Shown: positions 35,184-43,725 of the stretch, piece after piece | Position numbering within the stretch: the stretch's first letter is position 1 | Layout of the letters: each line of letters starts with the position of its first letter | Source: Flexivirga meconopsidis | GTDB lineage: Bacteria; Actinomycetota; Actinomycetes; Actinomycetales; Dermatophilaceae | Assembly: GCF_026162425.1 (NCBI RefSeq) | Contig: NZ_JAOBQJ010000002.1 | Location: forward strand, 620,001-684,000 | DNA: 64,000 nt | Direction of reading: 5' to 3' | Notes under the pieces: model-generated | Seen by the model: only the letters and a program-made list of their open reading frames with translations | What the model was told of the DNA's origin: nothing | The model's database searches: none | Made by a program: the position numbers and the translations under genes

Positions 35184-36113
35184 ATGATGGACCCCATGCC
35201 TTCTCTTGCTCAGGCGGATCAGCGTTCAACCCTGGACTGGGCCGTCGGCACGCCGCTGATGATCGTCTGCATCCTGATCGGGGCAGTGCTCTTGCGATGG
35301 TTGGTGATCCGGGCCATCCGGCGGGCGGTGCGGGTGATGGAGCACCGCGGCGCTCAGCGCGAGGGCCGCGCCGGGCGGGTGCTGCGACAAGCGACCGGCC
35401 TGGACTCCGAGCGGCGCAAGCAGCGCGCGGCGACGATGGGCTCGATCCTGCGGTCGGTGACCACGATCGTGATCTTCGGCATCGCCGGGCTGACGATCAT
35501 GTCCACGCTCGGCGTCCCGCTCGCGCCCCTGCTCGCCTCCGCCGGTGTGGGCGGTGTCGCGCTCGGTTTCGGCGCGCAGAGCCTGGTGAAGGACTTCCTG
35601 TCCGGGATCTTCATGATCATGGAGGACCAGTACGGCGTCGGCGACGTCATCGACACCGGTCAGGCGATCGGCACGGTCGAGGAGGTCACGCTGCGGGTCA
35701 CCCGGCTGCGCGATGCTTCTGGCGTGGTCTGGTATGTCCGCAACGGCGAGATCCTGCGCGTCGGCAACAAGTCGCAAGGCTGGGCTACCGCACTGATCGA
35801 CGTGCCGATCGGCTACGACCAGTCGGTGGAGAAGGCGCTGCAGGTGCTGCGTCAGGTGGTTGCCGCCGTGGACGACGAATCCCCATGGAAGGAAAGGCTG
35901 TTGGAGGAGCCGCAGGTCGCGGGCGTGGAGTCGGTGAGCAGTGGTGTGGTCACCTTGCGGATCATCGCGACCTGTGTGCCGAACGAGCAGTACAGCGTGG
36001 CCCGGGAGATTCGCGAGCGGGCCAAGGTCGCGCTCGACGCGGCGGGCGTGCGCGGTCCGCAGCTCCCGTCATACCCCGGCCAGGGCGCGGCGCCCGGTCC
36101 GACCACGAACTGA
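35184..36113 (+). CDS. MscS-family mechanosensitive channel
   Basis: 309 residues. There is a first helix (about 14-34), a second helix (TTIVIFGIAGLTIMSTLGV) and the pore helix TM3 region APLLASAGVGGVALGFGAQSLVKDFLSGIFMIMEDQYGVGD, which is the MscS signature; then the beta domain and cytoplasmic vestibule follow. It opens under membrane tension to release solutes. ATG 35184, 35187 and 35196 are all possible starts; no clear ribosome site is seen. glbO follows after 12 bases. Confidence 0.9.
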   Translation: MMDPMPSLAQADQRSTLDWAVGTPLMIVCILIGAVLLRWLVIRAIRRAVRVMEHRGAQREGRAGRVLRQATGLDSERRKQRAATMGSILRSVTTIVIFGIAGLTIMSTLGVPLAPLLASAGVGGVALGFGAQSLVKDFLSGIFMIMEDQYGVGDVIDTGQAIGTVEEVTLRVTRLRDASGVVWYVRNGEILRVGNKSQGWATALIDVPIGYDQSVEKALQVLRQVVAAVDDESPWKERLLEEPQVAGVESVSSGVVTLRIIATCVPNEQYSVAREIRERAKVALDAAGVRGPQLPSYPGQGAAPGPTTN

Positions 36114-36125
36114 TTGGATGGCGTG

Positions 36126-36503
36126 GTGAGCACGTTCTACGACGAGGTCGGCGGACACCCGACGTTCGCCAAGCTGGTGCACGAGTTCTACGTCGGCGTC
36201 GCGAGCGACCCCGAACTCCGGGCGCTCTACCCCGAGGAGGATCTCGGCCCGGCCGAGGAGCGTCTGCTGCTCTTCCTCGAGCAGTACTGGGGCGGCCCGA
36301 CGACCTACAGCCAGGAGCGGGGTCACCCGCGGCTGCGGATGCGGCACCTGCCGTTCAAGGTGACGCCGGCGCAGCGCGACCGCTGGCTCACGCACATGCT
36401 GGCCGCGGTCGACTCCCTCGACCTCGACGCCCAGCACGACGCCCTGCTGCGCGAATACCTCACGCGCGCGGCGTTTTCGATGGTCAACGCCTGGGAGGAC
36501 TGA
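36126..36503 (+). CDS. glbO: Group II truncated haemoglobin
   Basis: 125 residues. It has the trHbO pattern: STFYDEVGGHPTFAKLVHEFYVGVASDPELRALYP (helices A-B), EERLLLFLEQYWGGPTTYSQERGHPRLRMRHLPF with the proximal histidine in MRHLPF, and DRWLTHMLAAVDS. It binds haem and oxygen. Two adjacent GTG codons (36123, 36126) can start it. It is co-directional with and close to the MscS gene. A small hairpin (36503-36522) overlaps the stop codon and would serve both this gene and the converging permease gene. Confidence 0.9.
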   Translation: MSTFYDEVGGHPTFAKLVHEFYVGVASDPELRALYPEEDLGPAEERLLLFLEQYWGGPTTYSQERGHPRLRMRHLPFKVTPAQRDRWLTHMLAAVDSLDLDAQHDALLREYLTRAAFSMVNAWED

Positions 36504-36522
36504 CCCCCGAACTTCGTGGGGT
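36503..36522. terminator. Compact hairpin at convergent gene ends
   Basis: ACCCCCGA pairs with TCG-T-GGGGT (one bulged base, 3-nt loop) in the 18-bp gap between glbO and the MalG-like gene. It is weak as a terminator. Confidence 0.4.
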
Positions 36523-37391
36523 TACTTGATCGCGCCCTGGGTGACGCCACTCAGCACCCAGCGCTGGGCGAGGAAGTAGACCACCAGGGTCGGCAGCATC
36601 GCCATCAGGTATGACGCGAAGGCCACGTTGTAGTTGGTCGTCAGTGAGACCGCGAAGATGTTCTGTACCACCGGCAGCGACTGGTACTGCGCGTCGGCGG
36701 TGATGATCGCCGGCATCATGTAGTCGTTCCAGGAGGCGAGGAACGCGAAGATGCCGACGGTCGCGTTCATCGGCCCGAGCAGCGGCACGATCAGCTGCCG
36801 GAACGTCTGCCAGGTGCTCGCGCCGTCCAGCCGGGCGCTTTCCTCCAGCTCGAACGGGATCGACCGCAGGAACGCGGTGTAGAGCAGGATGTTGAAGCCC
36901 ATCGAGAGCAGCACGTGCAGCAGCCCGACACCGATCGGGTTGGCGAGGCCGAGTAGTGCGGTCAGCTTCACCTGCGGCAGCGCGATCACCGGGAACGGGA
37001 TGAACATCGCGGCCAGCAGGTAGAAGTAGGAGTAGCGGAACGCCTTGCGGTGCCAGTTGCGCACGATCGCGTAGGACGCCATCGACGAGACGGCGAGCGA
37101 ACCGACGACCGCCACGACCGCGATGACCACCGACACCGCCGCAGCCCGCGGGAAGTGCACCAGGTCCCACGCCGTGGAGAAGTTGCTCCAGTGCAGCGAG
37201 GTGGGCAGTGCGAAGCCGCTGCCGCTGGACGCCTCGGCGTTGGTCTTGAGCGCCATCGTGACCGCGAGGTAGAGCGGGATGAACACTGCCAGGCTGGCGA
37301 TGGCCAGCACGGTGGTCAGCTTCCAGCTGCGGCGCTCGCCGGTGGCAGCACTGCTGCGCGCGCGAGGTGCAGGAGTCGGAATCGTTGCCAT
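36522..37391 (-). CDS. Carbohydrate ABC transporter permease (MalG type)
   Basis: 289 residues, six helices, with the EAA loop EESARLDGASTWQTFRQLIVPLL that contacts the ATPase and the typical C-terminal FLAQRWVLSGVTQGAIK. It forms the inner-membrane channel with the MalF-type protein encoded just upstream. ATG 37391 is two bases after the stop of that gene. No ATPase gene is present in the cluster. Confidence 0.92.
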   Translation of the reverse strand: MATIPTPAPRARSSAATGERRSWKLTTVLAIASLAVFIPLYLAVTMALKTNAEASSGSGFALPTSLHWSNFSTAWDLVHFPRAAAVSVVIAVVAVVGSLAVSSMASYAIVRNWHRKAFRYSYFYLLAAMFIPFPVIALPQVKLTALLGLANPIGVGLLHVLLSMGFNILLYTAFLRSIPFELEESARLDGASTWQTFRQLIVPLLGPMNATVGIFAFLASWNDYMMPAIITADAQYQSLPVVQNIFAVSLTTNYNVAFASYLMAMLPTLVVYFLAQRWVLSGVTQGAIK

Positions 37392-37393
37392 GT

Positions 37394-38272
37394 CTAGAGA
37401 TTCACCTCTCGACCGCGGAGCAGCCGCAGTTGCAGCAGGGAGATCACGACGGTGATCACGAAGAAGACGACCGCATTGGCCATCGAGTAGGCGTAGTCGC
37501 CGTTGTTGAAGCCGTTGAAGATGCCCATCGCCACGCTCGTGGTGGAGGTGCCGGGACCGCCGCCGGTCAGACCGACGATCACGTCATACGCATTGAGGAA
37601 GTTCTTGAAGCTGAGGATCGAGTTGACCACGACGTAGCCGGCCACCAGCGGCAGCGTGATGCTGCGGAAGCGCCGCCACGCGCTCGCGCCGTCCAGCGAC
37701 GCGGCCTCGTAGACCTCACCAGGTATGGCGAGCAGCCCCGCCAGGTAGATGATCATCGCGCTCGGGATCGCCTGCCACGCGGTCACGATCACCACGCCGA
37801 GCCAGGCCCAGTCCTGGTTGGCGAGCAGGCTCTGCTCACCGCCGGTCCAGCCGAGGCTGCTCGCGACGGACGGGACCGAGAACGAGAAGAAATACTGAAA
37901 GACGTAGGCGACGACGATGCCGGACAGCACCATCGGCACGAAGAAGACGCTGCGCAGGCCGCGCTTGAAATGGATCTTCGAGCTCAGCCCGATCGCCAGC
38001 GCCAGGGCGAGCGCATTGACCACGATTGTGGTCACGACCGCGAAAAGCAGTGTGAACCGGTAGGACCCGAGGATCGTGCTGTCGTGCCAGAGCGATCGAT
38101 AGTTTTCGAAGCCGACCCACTTCCACGAGCCGAAGCCGGCGTAGTTGGTGAAGCTGAAGAACACCCCGACGAGCGCCGGGAGGGTCACGAAGACGGTGAA
38201 GAGTGCGAGCGCCGGGAAGAGCATCCAGACGTATGCCGTGTCGGATCGACGGCGGCGGGTTGTTGCGGTCAT
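37394..38272 (-). CDS. Carbohydrate ABC transporter permease (MalF type)
   Basis: 292 residues, six helices and the EAA loop YEAASLDGASAWRRFRSITLPL. The N-terminus (RRRRSDTAYVWMLFPALALFTVFVTLPALVGVFFSFTNY) is typical of family 1 sugar uptake permeases. It lies 13 bases after the binding-protein gene and 2 before the partner permease, one transcript under the ROK operator. Confidence 0.92.
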   Translation of the reverse strand: MTATTRRRRSDTAYVWMLFPALALFTVFVTLPALVGVFFSFTNYAGFGSWKWVGFENYRSLWHDSTILGSYRFTLLFAVVTTIVVNALALALAIGLSSKIHFKRGLRSVFFVPMVLSGIVVAYVFQYFFSFSVPSVASSLGWTGGEQSLLANQDWAWLGVVIVTAWQAIPSAMIIYLAGLLAIPGEVYEAASLDGASAWRRFRSITLPLVAGYVVVNSILSFKNFLNAYDVIVGLTGGGPGTSTTSVAMGIFNGFNNGDYAYSMANAVVFFVITVVISLLQLRLLRGREVNL

Positions 38273-38285
38273 CGGATCGGTCCTC

Positions 38286-39566
38286 TCAGGCCGCCGCCGA
38301 CCGAGCGGCGCGGTTTGCCCAGTCGGTGTCGAGCCGGTTCAGCAGACCGGGCACGTCACCGCTGGTGAGCATGGTCTGGATGTAGTTGCCGAGCGGGATC
38401 GTCATCGAGATGTAGGTGCTCGCGCCCTGGTAGAACCTCGCCTGCTGCACGTATGACGAGAGTCCCGCAACGCGCGGATCAGCCAGTGGCGGCGCGTTCA
38501 CCGTCGGCGAGGTGGCCAGCGCCTGCTTGTTGTAGGCGTTCATCACCTCGGGCCTCATCAGCCACTGCAGCATGGTGCGCGCCTGCTCCTTGCGGCTGGA
38601 GTCGTTCGGGATCCACAGCGCCAGGTCGAGGTTGACCCGCACCTTGGTGTCGGCGCGGTCGTCGGTGCAGGGCAGCGCGAACGAGCCGAGTTGCAGCTTC
38701 GGGTTGGCGGCGGCCAGCGGGGTCAGCGCCCACGGCCCCTGCAGATACATCGCCGCCTTGCCCTTGGCGAACTCGGTGTTGCCGGCGTTGTAGTTGAGGC
38801 TCGGCGCGTTGGCGTTGCGGTAGCGGTAGAGCTGCACCATCTTGTGGCAGGCGTCGCCGAAGTTGCGGCTGAACGACGCTGGCGAGTTCTTGTCGACCTT
38901 GCCCTCTTCGTCCTTGAGCCGCTTGAAGAATGCGGCCACGTCCAGGGTGCCGCCGCTGACGTAGTCCCAGATGCCCTGCAACAGCGTCCAGCCGTCGAGG
39001 AAGGTGAAGTAGATCGGCGTCACCCCGGCCGCCTGGAACTTCTTGCAGGCGGAGATGAGTTCGCTCCACGTGGTCGGCACCGCGACGTCGTGCTTGGCGA
39101 AGAGCTCCTTGTTGTAGATCACTCCGGCCGACGCGACGGAGTAGGGAAGCACGCTGGTCTGGCCCTTGTAGCTGGCGAACTGCCCGACGAGCGCCTGCAC
39201 GCTCGGCGCGATCGTCTTGGCCTCGGGCAGGTCCGACAGGTCGCTGAGCGCACCGCGAGCAAGGAAGCTGGCCGCTTCCAATTGGTAGTTGTAACAAGCC
39301 AAGTCGGGCGGTGTGCCGCGCACGAACTGCGGCGTGAGCGGCGTCGTGGTCGGATCGTGTGAGGCGCGCACGCCGCGCTGCGAGCTGTTGAACTGTGCGG
39401 TCAGCTTGTCGAAGTAGGGGATCACCTCGGGCTTGTTCTGCAGGAAGCGGATGTCGTCGCTCGAGCCGAGTCCGCACCCGGCCAGGGCGCCCGAGGTCGC
39501 GGCACCGGCCGCGCCGAGCAGGCCCCAGCGGAGCACCTGGCGCCGCGTGGGTGGGAGCTGTGACAT
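38286..39566 (-). CDS. Sugar ABC transporter substrate-binding lipoprotein
   Basis: 426 residues. The signal sequence TRRQVLRWGLLGAAGAATSGALAGC contains a twin-arginine-like motif and a lipobox (LAGC), so it is an exported lipoprotein. The mature part is a family 1 solute-binding protein (VIYNKELFAKHDVAVPTTWSELISACKKFQAAGVTPIYF, AMYLQGPW). ATG 39566 has GGAGG five bases upstream; a longer frame is spurious. The alpha-glucosidase nearby suggests an alpha-linked disaccharide or maltodextrin as ligand. Confidence 0.92.
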   Translation of the reverse strand: MSQLPPTRRQVLRWGLLGAAGAATSGALAGCGLGSSDDIRFLQNKPEVIPYFDKLTAQFNSSQRGVRASHDPTTTPLTPQFVRGTPPDLACYNYQLEAASFLARGALSDLSDLPEAKTIAPSVQALVGQFASYKGQTSVLPYSVASAGVIYNKELFAKHDVAVPTTWSELISACKKFQAAGVTPIYFTFLDGWTLLQGIWDYVSGGTLDVAAFFKRLKDEEGKVDKNSPASFSRNFGDACHKMVQLYRYRNANAPSLNYNAGNTEFAKGKAAMYLQGPWALTPLAAANPKLQLGSFALPCTDDRADTKVRVNLDLALWIPNDSSRKEQARTMLQWLMRPEVMNAYNKQALATSPTVNAPPLADPRVAGLSSYVQQARFYQGASTYISMTIPLGNYIQTMLTSGDVPGLLNRLDTDWANRAARSAAA

Positions 39567-39580
39567 GCTGCCTCCGACGA

Positions 39581-39603
39581 TTAAATAAGGTGACTTTAAT
39601 AAA
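39581..39603. promoter_or_regulatory. Palindromic operator for the ROK repressor
   Basis: A 23-bp imperfect palindrome centred at 39592 with half-site TTWAWTAARGT, in the AT-rich spacer between the binding-protein gene and the divergent ROK gene. AT-rich palindromes of this type are usual for ROK/NagC-type repressors. Confidence 0.65.
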
Positions 39604-39673
39604 CCGAGTTGATATTGTCGTGTGACGCAGGCCACTGTCAAGCACTTCGCGACAATCGGGAGGGAGCGCGCCC

Positions 39674-40822
39674 ATGACGACGACGTCGAGCCTTGACCTG
39701 CCCGCACTGGCCCTCGGGGTGCCCGATGCCCGCGCCGACAGCGCCGTCCGGGTGCTGACCGTGCTGCGGACCGGCTCCCCCGCCGCCGCGGGCGATGTGG
39801 TCGCGGCGACCGGCCTGTCGCGGCCGACGGTGTTGACCGCCTGCGACGACCTCGTCGCGGCGGGCTGGGTGCGCGAGGTGCCCGGCGTCACGTCGGGACG
39901 GGGCCGCCCGGCCCGCACGTTCGAGATCGACCCGGACGCCGGTTTCGTCGCCGGAGTCGACCTCGGTCTCGGGCGGGTGCGCGTCGCGATCGCCGACCTG
40001 GCCGGCCGGATCCGGCACTCCAGCAGCGTGGCGATCTCGCCGACGGCGGGCGGGCGAGCCCGCATCGGCGCGATCAACAAGCAGTTGTCCGCCCTGCGCG
40101 CCAAGCTGCCCGAGCACCGGCTGCTCGCGGTGGCGATCGGGCTTCCGGCGCCGGTGCACGGGGCCGAGATCATCGCCGACGAGGATTTCCTCGGCGACCT
40201 GCCGCGGGCGGGGCTGTCCGACAAGGTCGCCCGCGCACAGGGGGCACCGGTCGTCCTGCACAACGACGCCAACCTCGCCGCCCTCGCAGAGCGAGCGGGC
40301 GGCGTCGCTCAGGGCAGCGACAACCTGGTGGCACTGCTCGCCGGGGAACGGCTCGGCGCCGGCGTCGTCTGCGACGGGCGTCTGCTGCACGGCTCGCGCG
40401 GGGGCGCCGGCGAGATCGGCGGCGCCGGCCTCCTCCGCGGTGTCGAGGGCACTCTCGGTGTCGGCTACCTGGTCCGCCAGGCTGCCGCGCCTCGCGGAAT
40501 GACCGATCCGGCAACGGTGTTCGACCTCGCGACCAAGGATGTCGCGACCCGGCGCCTGGTCGAGCGGGCGGTCCGGCCGGTCGCTCGGGTCATCGCCTCG
40601 CTGCACCTGCTGCTCGACCCGGAGGTGATCGTCATCAGCGGGGCGGTCGCCGGAGCCCCGGGGTTGATCGCGGCACTGGAGGCTGGGCTGCCGCAGATGG
40701 AGGAGCTCCAGCGGCGGCCGGTCACCCTGCGGGCATCGACGCTGGGCGGCACCGCGGTCGTCCACGGGGGCGTGGCTGCAGCTTCGTCATACGCCTGGGA
40801 GCGGCTGCTGGCCCGGCCGTGA
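39674..40822 (+). CDS. ROK-family transcriptional regulator
   Basis: 382 residues. An N-terminal winged helix (about 20-75: RADSAVRVLTVLRTGSPAAAGDVVAATGLSRPTVLTACDDLVAAGWV) is fused to a sugar-kinase-like domain (VAGVDLGLGRVRVAIADLAG, HNDANLAALAE, GGAGEIG). The ROK zinc motif (CxCGxxGC after GEIGH) is absent: the sequence reads GEIGGAGLLRGVEGTLGVGYL. It therefore acts as a sensor, not a kinase, and probably represses the flanking transporter and glucosidase genes. ATG 39674 has GGGAGG upstream. Confidence 0.88.
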   Translation: MTTTSSLDLPALALGVPDARADSAVRVLTVLRTGSPAAAGDVVAATGLSRPTVLTACDDLVAAGWVREVPGVTSGRGRPARTFEIDPDAGFVAGVDLGLGRVRVAIADLAGRIRHSSSVAISPTAGGRARIGAINKQLSALRAKLPEHRLLAVAIGLPAPVHGAEIIADEDFLGDLPRAGLSDKVARAQGAPVVLHNDANLAALAERAGGVAQGSDNLVALLAGERLGAGVVCDGRLLHGSRGGAGEIGGAGLLRGVEGTLGVGYLVRQAAAPRGMTDPATVFDLATKDVATRRLVERAVRPVARVIASLHLLLDPEVIVISGAVAGAPGLIAALEAGLPQMEELQRRPVTLRASTLGGTAVVHGGVAAASSYAWERLLARP

Positions 40823-40835
40823 GCACCTCCCGAAG

Positions 40836-40864
40836 CCATGAACTTCTAAAAACCCATGAACTTC
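40836..40864 (+). repeat. Direct repeat CCATGAACTTC x2 before the glucosidase gene
   Basis: Two identical 11-mers at 40836-40846 and 40854-40864 (18-bp period) precede the ribosome site of the glucosidase gene. They could be a regulator site or a small duplication of the leader. Confidence 0.6.
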
Positions 40865-40885
40865 GCACCACGAGAAAGGATTTCG

Positions 40886-42589
40886 ATGCAAGACACCAAC
40901 ACCTCGGCCACGACCGAGGCGACCACCGAAGTGCAGCTGCACGGCGCCCACCCGGGCGGTGAGTGGTGGCGCAGCGCGGTCATCTACCAGATCTACCCGC
41001 GCTCCTGGGCCGACGCCGACGGCAACGGCGTTGGCGACCTGCCGGGCATCACGTCACGACTTCCCTACCTCAAGGCACTGGGCGTGGACGCGGTCTGGCT
41101 GTCGCCCTTCTACCCCTCCCCCCAGGCGGACGCCGGGTATGACGTCTCCGACTACCGCGGAGTCGAACCGCTCTTCGGCAGGCTTGCGGACGCCGACGCG
41201 CTCATCGAGAAGTCCCACGAGCTCGGTCTGCGGGTGCTGGTCGATCTGGTCCCCAACCACACCTCCGACGAGCACGCGTGGTTCCAGTCGGCACTGCGGG
41301 CCGCCCCGGGCTCGGCGGAGCGGGAGCGTTACATCTTCCGCGACGGTTCCGGCGCGCACGGCGAGCTCCCGCCGAACAACTGGGAGAGCGTCTTCGGCGG
41401 CGCCGCGTGGACCCGCGTCACCGAGCCCGACGGCACTCCCGGCCAGTGGTATCTCCACCTTTTCGACAGCAAGCAGCCGGACCTGAATTGGCAGAACCCC
41501 CAGGTGCGTTCGGAGTTCGAGGACATTCTGCGCTTCTGGCTCGACCGTGGCGTGGACGGCTTCCGGGTCGACGTCGCGCACGGCCTGATCAAGGCCGACG
41601 GCCTGCCCGACTGGAGCGGTCCGCTCAACATGCTGGAGCTCAGCGGCGACCAGACCCGGCCGCCGATGTGGGACCAGGACGGCGTGCACGAGGTCTACCG
41701 CGCCTGGCACAAGGTGCTCGCGTCCTACCCCGGCGAGCGTGCGATGGTCGCCGAAGCCTGGGTGCAGCCGGCCGACCGGGCCGCCCTCTACGTGCGCGAC
41801 GACGAGTTCCAGCAGGCCTTCAACTTCGAGTTCCTGCAGGCGCCCTGGCGGGCGCGCGACCTCGCGGACGCGATCGGCCGGTCCTACCTGGCCAACGACG
41901 CGGTGGGCGCCCCAACCACCTGGGTGCTGTCCAACCACGACGTCGTGCGGCACGCCTCGCGGCTGGGGCTGCCGGTCGGCCAGCCGCGGCCGAACGGGAT
42001 CGGCGCGGACGACCCGCAGCCGGACGCCGAGCTCGGCCTGCGCCGGGCACGTGCCGCGACGACGCTGATGCTGGCCCTGCCGGGTGGCGCCTACCTCTAC
42101 CAGGGTGAGGAGCTCGGGCTGCCCGAGGCGACCACCCTGCCGGACGAGGTGCGTCAGGACCCGACCTTCCACCGCACCGCGGGCCGGGAGAAGGGACGCG
42201 ACGGGTGCCGCGTCCCGATGCCGTGGGAAAAGGACGCTGCGTCATACGGATTCGGCAACGGGGACCGGCCCTGGCTCCCCCAGCCCGAGGCGTATGGCGA
42301 GCTCGCCGTCGACCAGCAGGACGGCGCCCCGGGCTCCACGCTCGAGCTCTACCGCCGGCTGCTGCGGGTGCGACGCGAGCTCGACCTCGGCGAGGGGTCG
42401 CTCGCCGCGGTCGACCTCGGCGAGGACGTCCTCGCGTATGACGTGACGAGCGGTGCGTCCACAGTCCGGGTCATCGTCAACTTCGGCGCAACCCCGGTGC
42501 CGCTGCCGGCGGACCGTGCGGTGCTGGTTACCAGTGAACCGGGCATCACCGCCGAACTGCCGACCGACACGGCCGTCTGGCTGGGTTAG
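40886..42589 (+). CDS. GH13 alpha-glucosidase / oligo-1,6-glucosidase type
   Basis: 567 residues, cytoplasmic. The (beta/alpha)8 barrel has nucleophile D229 (GFRVDVAHG), acid/base E290 (VAEAW) and D352 (SNHDVVRH); a C-terminal beta domain follows. It hydrolyses alpha-glucosidic bonds of small saccharides, most likely those brought in by the adjacent ABC transporter. ATG 40886 is preceded by GAAAGGA; an ATG ten codons upstream lacks a site. Its stop overlaps the stop of the converging gene (TTAG). Confidence 0.92.
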   Translation: MQDTNTSATTEATTEVQLHGAHPGGEWWRSAVIYQIYPRSWADADGNGVGDLPGITSRLPYLKALGVDAVWLSPFYPSPQADAGYDVSDYRGVEPLFGRLADADALIEKSHELGLRVLVDLVPNHTSDEHAWFQSALRAAPGSAERERYIFRDGSGAHGELPPNNWESVFGGAAWTRVTEPDGTPGQWYLHLFDSKQPDLNWQNPQVRSEFEDILRFWLDRGVDGFRVDVAHGLIKADGLPDWSGPLNMLELSGDQTRPPMWDQDGVHEVYRAWHKVLASYPGERAMVAEAWVQPADRAALYVRDDEFQQAFNFEFLQAPWRARDLADAIGRSYLANDAVGAPTTWVLSNHDVVRHASRLGLPVGQPRPNGIGADDPQPDAELGLRRARAATTLMLALPGGAYLYQGEELGLPEATTLPDEVRQDPTFHRTAGREKGRDGCRVPMPWEKDAASYGFGNGDRPWLPQPEAYGELAVDQQDGAPGSTLELYRRLLRVRRELDLGEGSLAAVDLGEDVLAYDVTSGASTVRVIVNFGATPVPLPADRAVLVTSEPGITAELPTDTAVWLG

Positions 42590-43218
42590 CGCACGAGGAC
42601 GTGCCCGACGGGGGTGCTGAGCCGGTGCCAGCGGCCTGCGGCATACACCTGGGCATGGTCGCCGACCACGAAACCCAACGTGTATGCCGCAAACGCCGCA
42701 CCGGCCGGCAACCCGTCGGCACCGCCCGGAGCCGAGAAGCCCCGGCCCCAGACACGTTGCCGTAGCGACTCGACGGCTGCCGCCCCGGAACCTTCCGGAG
42801 CACCTGCCGCGATCTGCGAAATGCCTTGTTCGGCAACGTCTTTGAGTGCGCTCGTCGGCACCTCGCCGATCGGCTCCCAACCCGACCGGGGTGGCGACAC
42901 CGCAGCCCAGCTGACCATGACGCGGGTCGGCGGCACGTCGAGGTCGGTCCCGGACCCGGCACGAGCAAGCCGGTCGCCCAGCGCGGCGACCGGCACCACC
43001 GCATCGTCGTCGGCGTCCTCCGCGAGCGCCATCACCCGCAGCCCGAGCGCGGTGCCCTCGGCGGACAACCCGCGACCGGACAGGACCCCGGCCCAGGCAG
43101 CGAGAGTGCGACCGGTCGCCTGCAGACGCATCGCACCGCTCTCGTCGAGGCGCCGCACCCGCCCGACATACGTCGCGAGGTCCGCGCGCGTCTCGGCGTC
43201 CGCCAGGCGCAGCGTCAC
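42586..43218 (-). CDS. Conserved actinobacterial protein of unknown function
   Basis: 210 residues, soluble, Ala/Arg/Val-rich. Recognisable blocks are ATYVGRVRRLDESGAMRLQATG near the N-terminus and AAFAAYTLGFVVGDHAQVYAAGRWHRLSTPVGHVLVR at the end. I recognise no catalytic motif. GTG 43218 overlaps the stop of the thioesterase gene (GTGA), so the two are coupled, which is the only functional hint. It converges on the glucosidase gene with a four-base stop overlap. Confidence 0.75.
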   Translation of the reverse strand: MTLRLADAETRADLATYVGRVRRLDESGAMRLQATGRTLAAWAGVLSGRGLSAEGTALGLRVMALAEDADDDAVVPVAALGDRLARAGSGTDLDVPPTRVMVSWAAVSPPRSGWEPIGEVPTSALKDVAEQGISQIAAGAPEGSGAAAVESLRQRVWGRGFSAPGGADGLPAGAAFAAYTLGFVVGDHAQVYAAGRWHRLSTPVGHVLVR

Positions 43219-43676
43219 AGGTGGCCCTTCGGCCGCCGTTTCATGTGCGGCGGCTTACCGGCATATCGCCCGAGCACCTCGCGATCGGCCTCGCTCAGGC
43301 GCATCGGCCGCTGGGTCTCCATGTCGAAGGCGACCTGGGTGGTCTCGGCCACGGCATACACCTCCGCGTCGGGCTGACGCGAGGAGAGCACCTCGTAGGC
43401 CAGGTCGAAGGAGGCTCCGGAGATGTTCGGCACCCACATGGCGATGACGATCGGTTCCTCGCGGTAGTGCAGCTGCCGGACGTAGTCGATCTCGGCGCGC
43501 GCGATGAGCAGCGGCGGCCGGTGCCGATCGGCGGCGGTGCTCTCGAACCACTCGCGCAATCCGTGCACCCGCGCCTCCTCCAGCAGGCGGAGGAACTGCA
43601 CGTTGTTGATGTGACGCAGCGCGTCCATGTCCGACCAGCGAAGCGGGACATCGACGTAATAGGGACGAGTCGGCAT
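43215..43676 (-). CDS. Acyl-CoA thioesterase, 4HBT hotdog fold
   Basis: 153 residues. RWSDMDALRHINNVQFLRLLEEARVHGL is the 4-hydroxybenzoyl-CoA thioesterase-type active-site helix, with Asp in SDMD; a second half of hotdog strands follows (IDYVRQLHYREEPIVIAMWV). It hydrolyses acyl-CoA thioesters, chain length unknown. ATG 43676. It is divergent from a second thioesterase gene (tesB), so two acyl-CoA hydrolases of different folds lie back to back. Confidence 0.88.
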   Translation of the reverse strand: MPTRPYYVDVPLRWSDMDALRHINNVQFLRLLEEARVHGLREWFESTAADRHRPPLLIARAEIDYVRQLHYREEPIVIAMWVPNISGASFDLAYEVLSSRQPDAEVYAVAETTQVAFDMETQRPMRLSEADREVLGRYAGKPPHMKRRPKGHL

Positions 43677-43725
43677 GTCCCCATGCTCCCAGCACCGGCC
43701 GAACGGCGCCGATTAGGCTCACGCC

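Noticed and set aside
32778-36113. Very long plus-strand frame opposite malQ
   Set aside because: It is an open frame caused by high GC on the antisense of malQ; only its last 309 codons (MscS, from 35184) show family sequence and a sensible start.
40856-40885. Earlier ATG for the alpha-glucosidase
   Set aside because: It lies in the second copy of the CCATGAACTTC repeat and has no ribosome site, whereas ATG 40886 has GAAAGGA at a proper distance.
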